NCBI RefSeq assembly: GCF_017591425.1
Contig: NW_024465885.1
Location: 32,558,501 to 32,622,500, forward strand
Direction of reading: 5' to 3'
Origin: Ochotona curzoniae
Lineage: Eukaryota; Chordata; Mammalia; Lagomorpha; Ochotonidae
Length of the DNA: 64,000 bases
In this document: positions 46,694 through 59,005 of the stretch, one piece after another
How positions within the stretch are numbered: the stretch's first letter is position 1
How the letters are laid out: every line of letters begins with the position of its first letter
Program-made: the position numbers and the translations under genes
Notes under the pieces: generated by a model
What the model saw: the letters and a program-made list of their open reading frames with translations, nothing else
The model's database searches: none
What the model was told of the DNA's origin: nothing

Positions 46694-46989
46694 AGGTCCC
46701 AGTTTGGTAGCCTAGTAACAAAAGTCCTACCCTTGAATGTGCTGGGATCCCATATGGGCAACAGTTCTAATCCCAGCTGCCATGCTTCCCATCCAGCTCC
46801 CTGTTTGTGGCCTAGGAAAGCAGCCTAGACCCTGCAACCATGTGTGAGACACAGAAGAGGCTCCAGGTTTTGGATTGATTCAGCTCCAGCCATTGTGGCC
46901 TCTTGGAGAGTAAATCAATGGATGGAAGATCTTCCTTTCTGTCTCGCCTTCTCTCTGTAGATCTGACTTTGCAATAAAAATAAATAACT
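46694..46989 (+). mobile_element. CSINE, sense
   Basis: The copy reads GGTCCCAGTTTGGTAGCCTAG, GGGATCCCATATGGGCAAC and CAGTTCTAATCCCAGC. About 30 bases around GAGGACGGCCCAAAGC are missing. The tail is GCAATAAAAATAAATAA and runs into an (AT)n repeat. Confidence 0.93.
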
Positions 46990-46990
46990 C

Positions 46991-47020
46991 ATATATATAT
47001 ATATACACATATATATATAT
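46991..47020. repeat. (AT)n microsatellite at a SINE tail
   Basis: Two AT runs are joined by ACACAT. It probably grew from the A/T-rich tail of the SINE just upstream. Confidence 0.9.
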
Positions 47021-47021
47021 G

Positions 47022-47711
47022 CAGGAAATACATATTTTCTGCAAATATACTAAGTTTTGAAGCCAGACAACTATAGTGTAAATGCATATCCCTGACTCAT
47101 ACCCTATCCCCTAGCTTCAGGTGTATTTGTCTGTCTCCCGTGGCACAAAGAGTCTTTGCTTGACTTTTGTCAAAAGTAATTAGTTGACTTATGGAAGTGA
47201 TTAACAGGAGTCATTTGTTTCTCCATTAGATACTACCTTAATGGCCAGTACTCTCTGCAAGGAAATTCTGTAACTGCATTTAAGGAATAATCACCCCCTC
47301 ACACACACACATACCGAGGGCTGGAGCCCATTAGATCGGCATAAATTCCCTGAGGATCACAGCATCACTGACCAACCAGGAACCTTGCACAAACACATCT
47401 CTCAACTCCAGTTGTTTATCCCTAACAACACTCACTTTAGCACCTCAGGGGACCTGGGGATTAAGCAATATCTGCTTTGCTACTTGCTCTTTACTTAGCA
47501 ATAACTTACTTACTTCCACAACCCAAACATCAGTGACTGGCTTTTTGCATGTCAGATGACCAGACACAGTCTGAGGGTCCTATAACAATGCTTTCAATCA
47601 GTTTGAGATGTCATTCAGCAACACCTTGTGCATATGTTCTTTCTCTGGTGTGTTGGTTGACACAGAGTAAGAACTCAGAAATGAAACAGTTCTGAGCCAT
47701 GTTTAAGGATA
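47022..47711. other. Non-coding DNA
   Basis: A short (CA)n run lies at about 47297-47312. No gene seen. Confidence 0.6.
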
Positions 47712-47842
47712 TTGAGTTAAACCGTTGCTTGCAATGCTGCCATCCTATATGCTACTGGTTTTCTAGTCTCAGTTGCTCCATTTTGGATTCAAATTCCCAC
47801 TAATGCCCCTGAGAAGACTTACCAAGAAGGCCCAGGCACAAA
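47712..47842 (+). mobile_element. CSINE 5' half, sense
   Basis: AGTTAAACCGTTGCTTGCAATG, CCATCCTATATGCTACTGG and CCACTAATGCCCCTGAGAAGAC are the 5' half of an old C-repeat. The 3' half is missing, and an antisense piece begins directly. Confidence 0.65.
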
Positions 47843-47844
47843 GG

Positions 47845-47946
47845 TGAATCAGAAGCTGGGGAGTCAGGAGGGGAACTGGAACCCATTTGGAATCCCAGTA
47901 TGAGAAAGGCAAGGATTTAGCTACTGAGCCACTGTGCCTGGCCCTA
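47845..47946 (-). mobile_element. CSINE 5' half, antisense
   Basis: GGGGAACTGGAACCCATTTGG, AAAGGCAAGGATTTAGC and CTGAGCCACTGTGCCTGGCCC are the antisense 5' half of a C-repeat, ending at the usual head. Its 3' half is missing where it meets the sense piece. Confidence 0.8.
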
Positions 47947-50900
47947 CAACTTTTGTTAAGTCACATAGTATGTTTTCTGATCCTGACAGAATCAAATTTA
48001 GAATAAAATATCAGGAGATGAGCACTTTATCTAAGGGAATAAGTAACTGGGTAATGTGTCCATGTCCTCATAACAGCTTTTTATTAAACTAGAATTCATC
48101 CATTCTTCACCATTGCTCAGGAAAAAAAAAAAAAGCAGTGAGTCTTTATATGCTGCTCCTCAGCATTAAAAAACAAGGACTTCTTTGTACACAGAAGTGG
48201 GATGAATCTCCAGAGAATTATGATGAATGAAAAATGCTATTTCCCAAGTAATACACACTTCCGATTTTCCTTGATCTCAGGTGCAAATGTCTTATATTTT
48301 CTCTCCTGGACATGGTTAAGATCCCACAGCAACCCAGTGTGAAAAAGAAATGGGTATACGCCAGAAGACGGGGCTGGAAGCACAGTGTGGTGATTTAGAA
48401 TGCCCCCTCCTATCACATCCCAGCCCTTAGCTGCAGGTGGACGCCCACAGCTCACACACTTTGAGATAGTAACTACTCATTGGGAACTGTGGAGGGTGGA
48501 GTTAGAAAGTATTTCGTGGGGTTCTCACGGAGGAAGTGAGGACACAGGATCTGAGTGGCAGAGGGGTAATTCTGACTATTCATCGAGGCTTTATTCGATA
48601 CGTTTCTTTGGATGTTTTTGACCCAAAGTGAATTTTTGGTCTTTAATTAGAAATCTTTGCTTGTAGGCTTTGTGAAATCTCCTAGAGAGGAGCAGAAAAA
48701 CAGCTAACAGATAGTGGTCGTGTGGCCCAGGCATGTAGCTACAATCACTAAGGACGCAGGAAGAGGCAGAGATGGCAGGCTCGGTTGCTTGCCATAACAT
48801 GCTCTTCCCTGGGGCAGTGTCTAAAACCAAAGGCTGGACACGAGCCTGGAAGTGAACTTTGTAGCATAGTTTTCAGTGGCGAGTATTTTCCCAGTTTTAA
48901 GTTCAAAGTACATGAGAAAGGGAGTATCGAAACCGAAAAAAAGGAAGCAGTTTCTGGCAATTGAACAGTATTCTATCTAGAGTGTGATGGTTACAAGTAT
49001 TTGTTAATCTGCAATTGTTTTTGGTAAACTTTATGAATTAGACCAATATCAAATTTTTGGTTTTGGCTTTGTCTCATAATCATAGCAGGTGTTGCAATTA
49101 GGGCACGTGGGTGAGGGGTATGTGTTCCTCGTCGGTATTACTATTTTTTTAAAATTTTCTCCAAATGTATAACCTATTGAAAATACAAATTTAAATATTA
49201 CTTATTTCAACACACATTCTTACTTCAACGCACATCAATTATGAAAAGTGTTTATTGATTTGCAGCCTGTGCATGAAGACAAGTTTGTATTGCTGAGGAA
49301 ATGACTTCTGGTTATCAAGTTCACAGGACATTGCTACATATAACTTGGAACAGAATTTAAAACTCATTAGCAAAATATTCTTTCATTGTTCCATAAAACA
49401 TATATTACTTTTGAAACGTAATCAAATTTATTTATTGTGATTACAAAGTCCGATATACAGAGAGAGGAATAACAAAGGTTACTGAAATTGTTATAATGGT
49501 ATTCACACAGATCATATGGAAATTTTAATCTTAATAAAACAATCCAAATTATTTTCAATTAAAATATTTTAATTATACTTCTCAGGAATTATGTAAAGAA
49601 CACTCAAGTCTTATTTCTTGAGGCCACCATTGATAACTTGTCTCCAACATATCTGTGTTATTTTCTTTGCATTTAGTGAATACACTGAGACTAGTTAATG
49701 ATTCCATTCCTCACTAAGTTTAAGTAACTCTATCATCCACCAAGAGAACCTGTTCATAATAGTTAATATTGGTCTCCAGTGCAAATACTAAAGGTTTTTC
49801 AGTGTTACAGAGTTTTTAATCATGTATTGCTATTACTATCAATTATGCTTTATTTTTATGTTTTATCTTGTCAAATCGTAGACATCAAGTTTTTAATAAA
49901 TATTTGCATTTATTCGCGCATTTTTTCTTCTTTGTATTTTTAAAGTGTTTTGCAAGCTATGAAATTGTAAATTTTAAAACTTTGTGAGAAATTCTTGTAG
50001 CTGAACCAGTATCATTGAACCTAAGAATAACTTACGTCTTGAAATAATGCCTTTCGTTAAGTGCAGGGGAATTTTAGAACATTCATTTAAAAGCCATTCA
50101 AATTATGCAGATTCTTGATTACTTTTTTGTTTTATATATATATAAAACAGGAGGGCTTTTAGATTATCTCACTTAGGGCTTTGGCCAATTCTTTAGATTT
50201 GTCTGGAGCTAATCAGTTCTGTCTCTATTCTTTCACTAAGGTACAAAAGTGTTTTGAAGTTCCTTTTCTATAAAGGGCATTGGCATCAATGGCAGTACAT
50301 TTTCTCTTGGGATGTTCTTGCAATTTTGCTGTGCTAAATGTTTCCACTAAGCACTTAGTGAAGGCTGAGGTCACCTCTCTTGTTAAAGAAGAAAAATTAC
50401 AACCCTTTAACTCAAAGTTTTCCAAAGTGCAGTGTAAATTGTAATTAAAGCCAAGAATTAGTTTCTGAAATGACATAGAAGTAATGCTTTATCTTAATTG
50501 TTAATTATTTCTTTTGTTAGGTTAGGATGATAGTAATTTGAAGTAATATATTATGAGCCAACTGCCATTTATCTTATTAGATGATACCATTTGTTTTATA
50601 AAACATGGCTATGCAGTAAGAGAAATCAAATTTCATTCAGGAGCTATAAGATAATGCCATGTTTCATGTAAACATCCCTTCTATAAAATTAATGTCAGTC
50701 ATTGCCAGCTTGAGAACCCTTAGGAATTAACAGTTTGGTAATTAGAAGGGCAGCTAATGCTATTGTTGAGCTATTTTGTTAGTCCTGCTGTCGCACAAGT
50801 TTAAAATTCTATTATTTTTACTTTGAAATTAAAAACCTGCTTGGTGCTCTACAGATACGAGTTATCTTAAGTTATTCCATTCCCTTGCACAGTTGCAGAA

Positions 50901-51254
50901 TCCATCTTAAGACAATTTTTTGCACTTTTAAAAATGTTCTTTAATATGTAAACTGAAAATAACAAGCAAGCTCTACATACAGAAATGACAAAAGGAGAAA
51001 ATGAATGAACTTCACTTTGAAGATGGTTAGTGGACTGATTGGGACCCTGCTCAGATGCTTACATTGCGTAACAAAACACCTGAGTTTCAGTCCTACATTG
51101 CTTCCAACTTCAGCTTCCTGATGATGAGTACAATGTTAGGTAATGCACAAGTGACTGAATTTTGCCACTTATATTAGAGATACCAACTAATATTCAGACT
51201 ACAGGCATGGGCTTGCTCAGGCCCAACTGCAGGAAGCATTTTGGTAATTGCTTC
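47947..51254. other. 3.3-kb stretch with no clear repeat or gene
   Basis: A poly-A run lies at 48121-48134. A GC-richer patch at 48360-48900 has open frames without recognisable domains; its start, GGGGCTGGAAGCACAGTGTGG at 48370, may be an old CSINE head. A similar weak CSINE-like phrase starts near 51035. The rest, notably 49.0-51.0 kb, has no repeat I can name. Confidence 0.5.
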
Positions 51255-51849
51255 ACTGTTATTGCTATTTTTTTTATGATACAGTTTTTACATGTAGGAG
51301 TTTCTCCTCTCTCCATTATCCTCCACCACCAGTCGTGTTGTATTATTACAATAGTACAGTCCTTTAGTAACAGTTAAAATTTGAACATTCAGGTTTTTAA
51401 GTGCATCAGGGAGTAGTAAGTATAGGCAATTGAGGAAAATCTAATATCAATTGAGAAGCTATTTTGAAAGGTTTCATTGGAAGCCCTCCTTTATTTTGGA
51501 GGAGAGCTGCCTGCTGTGATATTTAGTTTCCTGTGTGCTAGATGCTAGTTCAAATTACATAATTTACATGTAAGAATACATGTACACATATGAGTGTATA
51601 TCTATCTATCTATCTATCTATCTATATATATATATACATACACATATATGTTTTGTATTTTACATGAAGGTTGCCTGGTATCAGAGAGCATATGATAGTT
51701 GTCTATTGGGATTGGCTTATGTCACTGAGTATAATGGTTTCCAGTTGGGATCACTTTGTTGCAAATGGTTGCATTTCATTTTTTTCAATGGCTGAGTAGT
51801 ATTCCATGCTGTAGATGTACCACAGATTCACAGCTTCTTCTTCTTCTTT
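51255..51849 (-). mobile_element. Antisense L1: 3' UTR and ORF2 end
   Basis: From right to left the minus strand reads the last residues of ORF2p, YSMEYYSAIEKNEM at 51813-51772, then a 3' UTR that contains a TATC/TA microsatellite. It ends with AACTGTATCATAAAAAAAAT at about 51266-51290, the same ending as the L1 pieces at 35745 and 40420. The YxMEYYSAIxxNE signature is the conserved C-terminal L1 ORF2p motif. A SINE splits the element at 51850. Confidence 0.85.
51597..51650. repeat. Compound (TATC)n(TA)n microsatellite
   Basis: Six TATC units are followed by TA repeats and CATACACATATATG. It lies in the 3' UTR of the antisense L1. Confidence 0.95.
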
Positions 51850-52184
51850 TTTAAAGATTTATTTATTTTTATTTTTTTATTGGAATAGCAGATATACAGA
51901 TAGGAGGAGAGGCAGAGAGGAAGATCTTCTGCCTGCTGGTTCATTACCCACGTGGCCTCAATGGCCAGAGTTGAACTGATCCAAAGCCAGGAGCCAGGAG
52001 CCTCTCCTGGGCCTCCCACAAGTGTGCAGGGTCCCCAAGGCCTTGGGCCGTTCTTGATTGCTTTTCCAGACTACAAGTAGGGAGCTGGAAGGAAAGCAGA
52101 GACTCTGGGATTAGAATCAGCACCCATATGGGACCCTGATGCGTGCAAGGTGAGGACTTTAGCCACCAGGCCATCGTGCTGTCG
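51850..52184 (-). mobile_element. CSINE inside the L1, antisense
   Basis: TTTTTTAAAGATTTATTTATTTTTATTTTTTTATTGG, then GGCAGAGAGGAAGATCTTC and a head of CCATCGTGCTGTCGC. The B box region GGATTAGAATCAGC is mutated. It splits the ORF2 end of the L1 and so is younger. Confidence 0.92.
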
Positions 52185-52400
52185 CATACCATAGCGTCTT
52201 TATCTGTTTCTCTTACAATGGGAATCTGGGTTGTTTCCATGTCCTCACTGGTATGGGTTGTGCTTCGGTAGGAATAAAAATACAAGTTGCTTCTCATATG
52301 TAGTTTCACTTTATTTATATATATTCCCAGGAGCAGGATGAGAATGTTTTGGTTTATTTGTCCAGTGAGTGAAAGAATCCCTAGGGGATGATCTGAGAAT
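52185..52400 (-). mobile_element. Antisense L1 ORF2 remnant, right part
   Basis: CATACCATAGCGTCTTTATC, ACAATGGGAATCTGGGTTG and TTTCCATGTCCTCACTGG continue the antisense ORF2 sequence beyond the SINE. On the minus strand DMETTQIPIVRETDKDAM fits the region upstream of the YSMEYYSAI motif. The right end is approximate. Confidence 0.75.
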
Positions 52401-53229
52401 CATATACTAAGTGTGAACAAAGGCCATCATTATATAACTTGATAATCCTAACAAAAATGTACCTACCATTGTCCTCTTATACATGGCTTATGAAAAGGCA
52501 TACTTTTTAATAACAAAAAAGGGAAGGTAACATGTATATGATAAACAAACATTGTTATAATCCTAGTGTCGAATTCATGAGCTGATGTCCTTAGTCAGGT
52601 GTATTAACTATTAATGTTTTGGTTTCAGGAGGTCAAGCCGAAGCTTTTCCCAAGTTTCTGCTTTGTAAATCAAAGGCTTTCATGAACCTTGAAATCTTCA
52701 AACCTATAATCTCAGTTGCATGTCAAGTTACAAAATAAAACACATCCTTCGGCTAGGGCAATGACAGGGACAGTGCTCACAAAATGTTCCACAAAAGCAA
52801 TTGCAAGGAAGAATACTATCTTTATGGAAAACTAAGTAAGTATTCTATATTTCAGGAAAGGAATTTAGATCATATGAATGACTTTGTTTCAAATATAGTG
52901 TGTGACTAGCCAGTGAAAATAAATGGAATCTAAAAAACAGTAAAACAATAAATTGAATCTAGGAGAGTGGTGTTTGTTACTCTAATTTGCGATGCCACTT
53001 CTTTTTGTATTATATGAGGAATGGACACAGATGTCTTAATATTGGGTATTGTCAGATTAGGCAAATGCTTTATGATCTTATGTTACAAATATTAAATAAT
53101 AAATAGATTGTAGTTTTCCAACCATTGAAAAGAGAAAACCTTATTAAATAGCAAGTAAAATCCAATAAAGGCAGGAGCGGTTTATGTCACCCTGCACCTC
53201 CATCATTTCACAGGAAGATAGCAGATGTT
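52401..53229. other. AT-rich non-coding DNA
   Basis: No gene or repeat recognised. Confidence 0.6.
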
Positions 53230-53530
53230 GAGGGAGACAATTAAAATAGACTTGTGATAGTTGCATCCCACATTTGGGTGATCACATTCAAGTCCCAACT
53301 CCGATCCCTACTTCAGCTTTCTGGTTATATGCTCTTGCAAGGCAGCACAGGATAACCCCATATGTAGGTCAATGGTGACCAGGTGGGAGACCTGCAATGG
53401 ATTCCTTTCTGCTGTCTTTGGCCTTTCTAGCTCTGGTGTTTGCAGGTATTTGGAAAGTAAACTAGTACATAGAATTTCTCTGTCTCTCCCTCTTTCTCTG
53501 TCTCTCAAATAAAATTTAAAAAGAAACAAA
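53230..53530 (+). mobile_element. Old CSINE
   Basis: GTGATAGTTGCATCCCACATTTGGG, GGTGGGAGACCTGCAATGG and a CTCTGTCTCTCCCTC segment followed by TCTCAAATAAAATTT support the call. The pyrimidine tail is longer than in the young copies, like rabbit-type C-repeats. Confidence 0.75.
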
Positions 53531-54872
53531 GAAAGAAAAGATCATAAGAAAAGGACCAATTCCAAATGCATTCATTCTTTTACCCTACATCTAGTGGGTA
53601 AAGAGAGAGATCCTGTGATGAATGATGAGTAGTCTTCTGTGTGTATATGTGTGTGTGAAAACACACTCAAGGGTAAGTGGAGAAAATGAGATAGAGAATC
53701 GAAGAGCAAAGTACAAGGGTGTAATTTCAAGCAGTATTGCAAGGGGAATCTTCAGCCTAACCCTTCAAGGGCTATGTTTTAGAACTGGCTGAATGCCTGT
53801 CGCTCTGAATTATCAAGTGCAGTGTGCTGCAAGATCCTGATCCTAATCCTTTCAGCAAGAGCTAAAGATGCAGGCTGCTTCCACATCCAAGGGCACACAG
53901 CCTGCAAACGAATAAAAAGGGTACCAAGGAGCCTCGGCATGCATGCTTCTAACCTCAATTGCTGCAGAAAATTGCAAGAGAAATGCAAAATAAAGTAGCT
54001 AAAATTATTTTAAACAGTATAATTTTATCATTCAATTACAAATATACTGAATTATCCAATGAAAGTATATGTTGCTAAACTGGGTTTAAGTGAAATCGAG
54101 TAATATTCTATGCATAAGAGAAGTACAGAAAATCATAGCTCTAAAGGAAGAGTAACAGTAAAACTTAAAATACCACACAGGCATTAATTTGTTACATACT
54201 AATAAAATTTTTACTGTCATGAAATTTACATATAGTCAAATGTATAATTGAGTATAACTAGAGTCCTCATATAATCATAAATAAACATATCAGAATTATA
54301 TGTTGACAATTAGTGGTTCTTTCTAAACAACCCTCACATGTGTTGCAGGTAACAGAATGATATAAAATTTTTACAAACTCAGATTAGTGAAAAATTCTTA
54401 AACATAAATCTTTGATAATTTAAAATACACATACTAAAATATGCAGCTTTTTTCAATGTACTGAGTTATCACTAAATGCTGGAATTATTCTAATGTGATT
54501 TTCCTTTCCCTTTCTGGAATATCCACCAATCTCCATGCCGTGATTTTAACTACTCAACTAACATTGAGCCATAGACTTGCAACATGTATATTGCAATGTT
54601 TACAGAAAATACACTATGCAGAGTACACTTATTTGACCTATTGCATTTCACCAATTTTGGAGTTTGATCCATGCTGTAGAATATAGAAGCATTGTTTTTC
54701 TCACTCATATTCTAAAGAGTAATTTTATTTCAATGCAAAAAAAAATTCAAGATGCAAATTTTTTTCAAATGATGTTTTTCCAAGGACTTATTGAAAGTCC
54801 CTAGTGTAAAGAGAATGCCTATCCATTTTCCTCTGAATAAACGCTAATGCTTCCAGTCTTTACAAGTGGCAA
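53531..54872. other. Non-coding DNA
   Basis: A short GTGTGTATATGTGTGTGTG run lies at about 53638-53657. No gene seen. Confidence 0.6.
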
Positions 54873-55110
54873 TGGATTTATTCATTAATTTATTATTTGA
54901 ATGGGACTGAGAGAGAAAGAAAGAAAGAATATCTCCCATTTGTCTCCATTTAGGAACTCATTCCAAATCTAGACTAGACTAATTGAGTGGTCCTATGTTG
55001 TCTCATTAAAGTGTATTGTAGCAAGAAGCTATAAAAACCCAGAGTAGAGCCAAAATTCAAATCCAAGGATTCCAAAATGGGAGACAGATCTTCCAAGTAC
55101 TATTTTGACT
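54873..55110 (-). mobile_element. Old CSINE, antisense
   Basis: TTAATTTATTATTTGAATGGGACTGAGAGAG, AATATCTCCCATTTG and, at the right, AATTCAAATCCAAGGATTCC fit the antisense order of an old C-repeat. Strongly diverged. Confidence 0.6.
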
Positions 55111-55856
55111 GGCATGTTCATTTTCTACTATCGACTCTTAATCTATAGACTGTTGTAACCATATCTATATGTAGCTTTTAAGTTTATATACAGATTTGAA
55201 AGTAGTTTTTCAGAAATTATGAATGGATTTACATTCAGTGTATCTTGCTAAATGGTTTTACGATGTGATTTTAAAGCATTTTATTGTCCACTAGCATTGC
55301 ATGAGAGTGCCCTTTACTAAATGACCTTATCACCAGTGTAACACTGTCATTTTATTTCTCCTTTCATAATGGTTAAACAGCATTTCTGAATTTTGTTCTG
55401 CTTTTACGCAACTGTTTTGGAAGTTAAGAGAAGGGATGACGTTCAAGAGTTTCTCATTTTTCAATTTATCTGTCTTCTTTTCTGATTTCATGAGGCTTAT
55501 AACCTCTGAATAATAGGCAGTTGATTGTCTACATTGCTGATTCTGTCCAGAATATTGTGGATAGCCTTTTCATTGATTTTAAATGCATTCAATGAAATAA
55601 TATTCTTAAGATTCCCCCTGTATTGATTTTCCTCTTTATTTCCTAACATATCAATATTATAGAATTTCACTTCTTTTTCACAAATGGAATTAAATTTTCT
55701 ACTAACAAATCCATCCCAATTCGCCTTTCTATCTGGAATGTTTTGAAATCACCTATGTCTAATTTTATAGTTAGTTTTTGTTTGTACATTCACAGTCATT
55801 TTTCCTTAAACAAGTTTAACTGTTTCTAATTTTAACACATTTATTTCATTGTTATT
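55111..55856. other. AT-rich non-coding DNA
   Basis: No gene or named repeat. Confidence 0.6.
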
Positions 55857-56175
55857 CTTTTAATTTTTGTTGGGATTTGGAGATATACAGAGAGGAGGAG
55901 AGACAGAGAGGAAGATCTTCCATCCACTGATTCACTCTGCAAGTGACCATAATAGCTCTGGGTGAGCCAATCCAAAGCCAGGAGCCGGGAGACTTTTCCG
56001 GGTCCCCCACACAGTTTTAAGTTCCAAGGGCTTTGGCCCATCCTCTACTGCTTTCCCAGGCCATAAGCAGGGAGCAGAATGGGAAGTAGAGGAGCCAGGA
56101 TATGAACCAGTGCCCATTTGAGACCCCAGCGCATGCAAGGCAAAGATTTAGGCACTAGGCTACCTTGCCAGATTC
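55857..56175 (-). mobile_element. CSINE, antisense
   Basis: TTGGGATTTGGAGATATACAGAGAGGAGG, AGAAGTAGAGGAGCCAGG-like downstream text and GAACCAGTGCCCATTTGAGACC are present. The head reads AGGCTACCTTGCC. The B box is mutated. Confidence 0.9.
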
Positions 56176-58360
56176 TTGAAGAAGTTTGAAATCATGAATA
56201 GATGTTAAATTTTACAAAAGTATGTATTTAAGTTGAGGTTGCAGTAATATTTTCTTCTCCCCCCATTTATTTTTAGTTGGTTCACATTATTTAACCTTTA
56301 TTTTGATTATGTAGGAAATAAGGAAGGTTGATTGCTTTTTGAAACCAGCTGTGAAACACTAGCTTGTTGACACCCAAACGGTTCCTGATGTCAGGTTGTC
56401 CTGGGCCTGTGACAATCTGGACTAACTCTATTCTTAGTTGTGGTCAAATGTAACATGTACACGATAAATCATCTCTTCTGCTGTATTGGACAAACAAATC
56501 ATAACATAAGCAACATTTTGCAATTCTTCTTCATTTCATCTTAAAATTTGTATGTAATATTCTGAACAGTGTTTAAATTATTCAATCCAAAATTGTATCT
56601 TATTGAAAAGATTTTTAAATAAAGTTTTTAATTTTACATAGAAATGTTGACCTACTTAGGTTTTATGTTCTTTATTTCATCAGTTTTAGAAGTTTTATTC
56701 TAATAAAAATCATTTATCATTGCAGTTATGTGTTCATATAATCATTTCTATTAATTATTTAGGTTTGACCTTTGGCCTACCCTTTGCAATATTTTTGTTA
56801 AGATCTTCAGCTATGTGCAATGTTCATTATTTATCACATAATTTATGCATATGCCTCATTTACATAAAATATCAAGTTTGATCTTTGGTCTTCAATTAAT
56901 ATCTACTTAGCATTACCTACTGTCCTTTTCTAGTTTGTTTTTGCCAAGTTTTCTTCATACCTGAAATCTATGGTAGTAAGTTAAATTATGTTCTTCTTCA
57001 TGTAGTGTTGGCTTCATTTTTAAAAACCGCCAAGTACATGACTTCATGTTTTTTAAAAGGTGTATTTATTTGAAAATTTTAGTTACACACAGAAAACCAA
57101 AGACAGACACCTGATCATCATACCTGTTGAGTTTGAATATGGACTTTAAGTGTTCTGTGAAATTAAACATTGCACTGTGTCTGAATTTCAGGCAAGTTAT
57201 ATCAAAAGAAATAAACTTTTCTAAAAATAAAACTAGCTTTAAAGTTAAGCTAATATGCCTTGTGTTTAATACATTGGAACAACAATACAGGGAAGAGACT
57301 GTGGATGTCCTGTGTTTTGGGGAAAGTAGCAAGTGAGGGAATTTTTCAATTGTTTTCATTTTCTGATTCCTCATGGTTGCCAGATTATTGACCTGAGAAA
57401 TCTATATGTGTTCAAGAGGAACGATCATTATTTGAGAAAAAAAATTATTTTGTCGATGCTTTTTGCTGTACAATACTTCTGTACAGGGCACTCTCACAAA
57501 GCAGAAACTGAACAAAATAACAGATACTAGCATTTTAAGTATCACTTTTATATTGACATGAAATGACTTATTGTTAAAAATACAAATTAGTTGTTAAAGT
57601 CAACTAGAGTCTCTATTAAAACATAATTTCAATTATTTTGAAAAAATGGTCAATTTTATTGCTTCTGTTTTCTTCAATATGCTAAATATGCATTGCATAT
57701 ATCTGTTAATAAAAATCTGTAAATCATCACTATTTTAGTTTTATGTTGATAATTCAGGTTTATTGGAAAAAATAAAGTGCTGTAAAATTATCTAATTATT
57801 CCATACCATTTAAAAATACACTTTATTTTCCCTTTACATTAGCGGAGCGTAAACAAAAAAATTGGAATGTTGAAATACAGGAATTTGCTTACACTTGTTT
57901 GAGAAACATGAATTTTCAATTTGTATTCTACTGAATGAATGGCAAACATTCAAAGATTCCAACATACTGGATTTCATGTACAGAAAACATAAGAAAGGCA
58001 AGAAACAATCTGCCAACGAAGGAACACTAAGAAATAGACAGTTTTCAGTCTAACAGTTTGTTACTTAAACTGTCTTTCGGTCTTCTGTTTATATATCTGG
58101 AAGGTAAAGGAAATAAATAAATAAATAAATAAATAGACTGCTATCACTACAAAAAGGTGTATCATTTTATCTGAGACATGCTATATTTGTAAGGTTTACA
58201 TGTTCTGTCACAAATCTGGTTTTCTAATACAAGTATTTATAAATTATGAATCTCTAATTGATACATACCATACCCATGTATTCTAAAGGAATGATCTGTA
58301 AACTTCCTAAATATGATTCTCTATCAAAAGGCTATTGTGTTTGAGTTATTCTTTAATTTT
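56176..58360. other. 2.2-kb AT-rich stretch, no gene seen
   Basis: No clear repeat apart from an (AAAT)n run at 58111-58134 and a C-repeat-tail-like phrase (GTGTATTTATTTGAAAATTT) at about 57060. Overlapping open frames on opposite strands near 57.1-57.4 kb show no domain. Confidence 0.5.
58111..58134. repeat. (AAAT)n microsatellite
   Basis: Six AAAT units; no SINE body precedes it, so it is either independent or the tail of a fully decayed copy. Confidence 0.9.
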
Positions 58361-59005
58361 TTGTTTTTTAAGATTTACTTATTTATGGGCCCGGCGGGAT
58401 GGGGCAGTGGTTAAGGTCCTCGCCTTGCACGCCCGGGATCCCATATGGGTGCCGGTTCTAATCCTGGCAGCCCCGCTTCCCATCCAGCTCCCTGCTTGTG
58501 GCCCAGGAAGGCAGTGGAGGACGGCCCAAAGCTTTGAGACCCTGCACCTGAGCCTGGGAGATCAGGAAGAGGCTCCTGACTTCAGATCGGCATAGCATCT
58601 GCTGTTGTGATCACTTGGGGAGTGAATCATTGGACGGAAGATCTTCCTCTCTGTCTCTCCTCTCTGTGTATCTGCCTTTCCAATAAAAATAAAATAAATC
58701 TTAAAAAAAAAGATTTACTTATTTTTTATTGGAAAGGCAGATATACAGAGAAGAGAAGATACAGAGAGTAAGATCTTCCACCCACTGGATCATTCCCCAA
58801 CTGACTGCAATGGCTGGAGATGAGCCAATCCAAAGCCAGGAAGAGCTAGTAGTCTCTTCCAGGTCTTCCCAAGGCTTTGCCCCATGCTCCACTGCTTTCC
58901 CACATCACGAGCAGCAAGCTGGACAGGAAGTATTTAACCCTGATTAGAACAGGCACCCATATGGCATCCTTGCAAGTGCAGGGCAGGACTTCAGCCAAGC
59001 ACTAT
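58361..59005 (-). mobile_element. Host CSINE, antisense, split by a younger copy
   Basis: The tail piece TTTTTTAAGATTTACTTATT lies at about 58363-58386 and the body resumes at 58710-59005 with TTTTTTATTGGAAAGGCAGATATACAGAG. The head has decayed to CAGCCAAGCACTATG. It is the older of a nested pair. Confidence 0.9.
58387..58709 (+). mobile_element. Young CSINE nested in another CSINE
   Basis: The copy starts GGGCCCGGCGGGATGGGGCA. Its A box is altered, but the B box GGTTCTAATCC is intact at 58454-58464. The tail is CCAATAAAAATAAAATAAATC. A perfect 15-base target-site duplication AAGATTTACTTATTT lies at 58370-58384 and 58710-58724, made from the host SINE tail. Confidence 0.96.
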
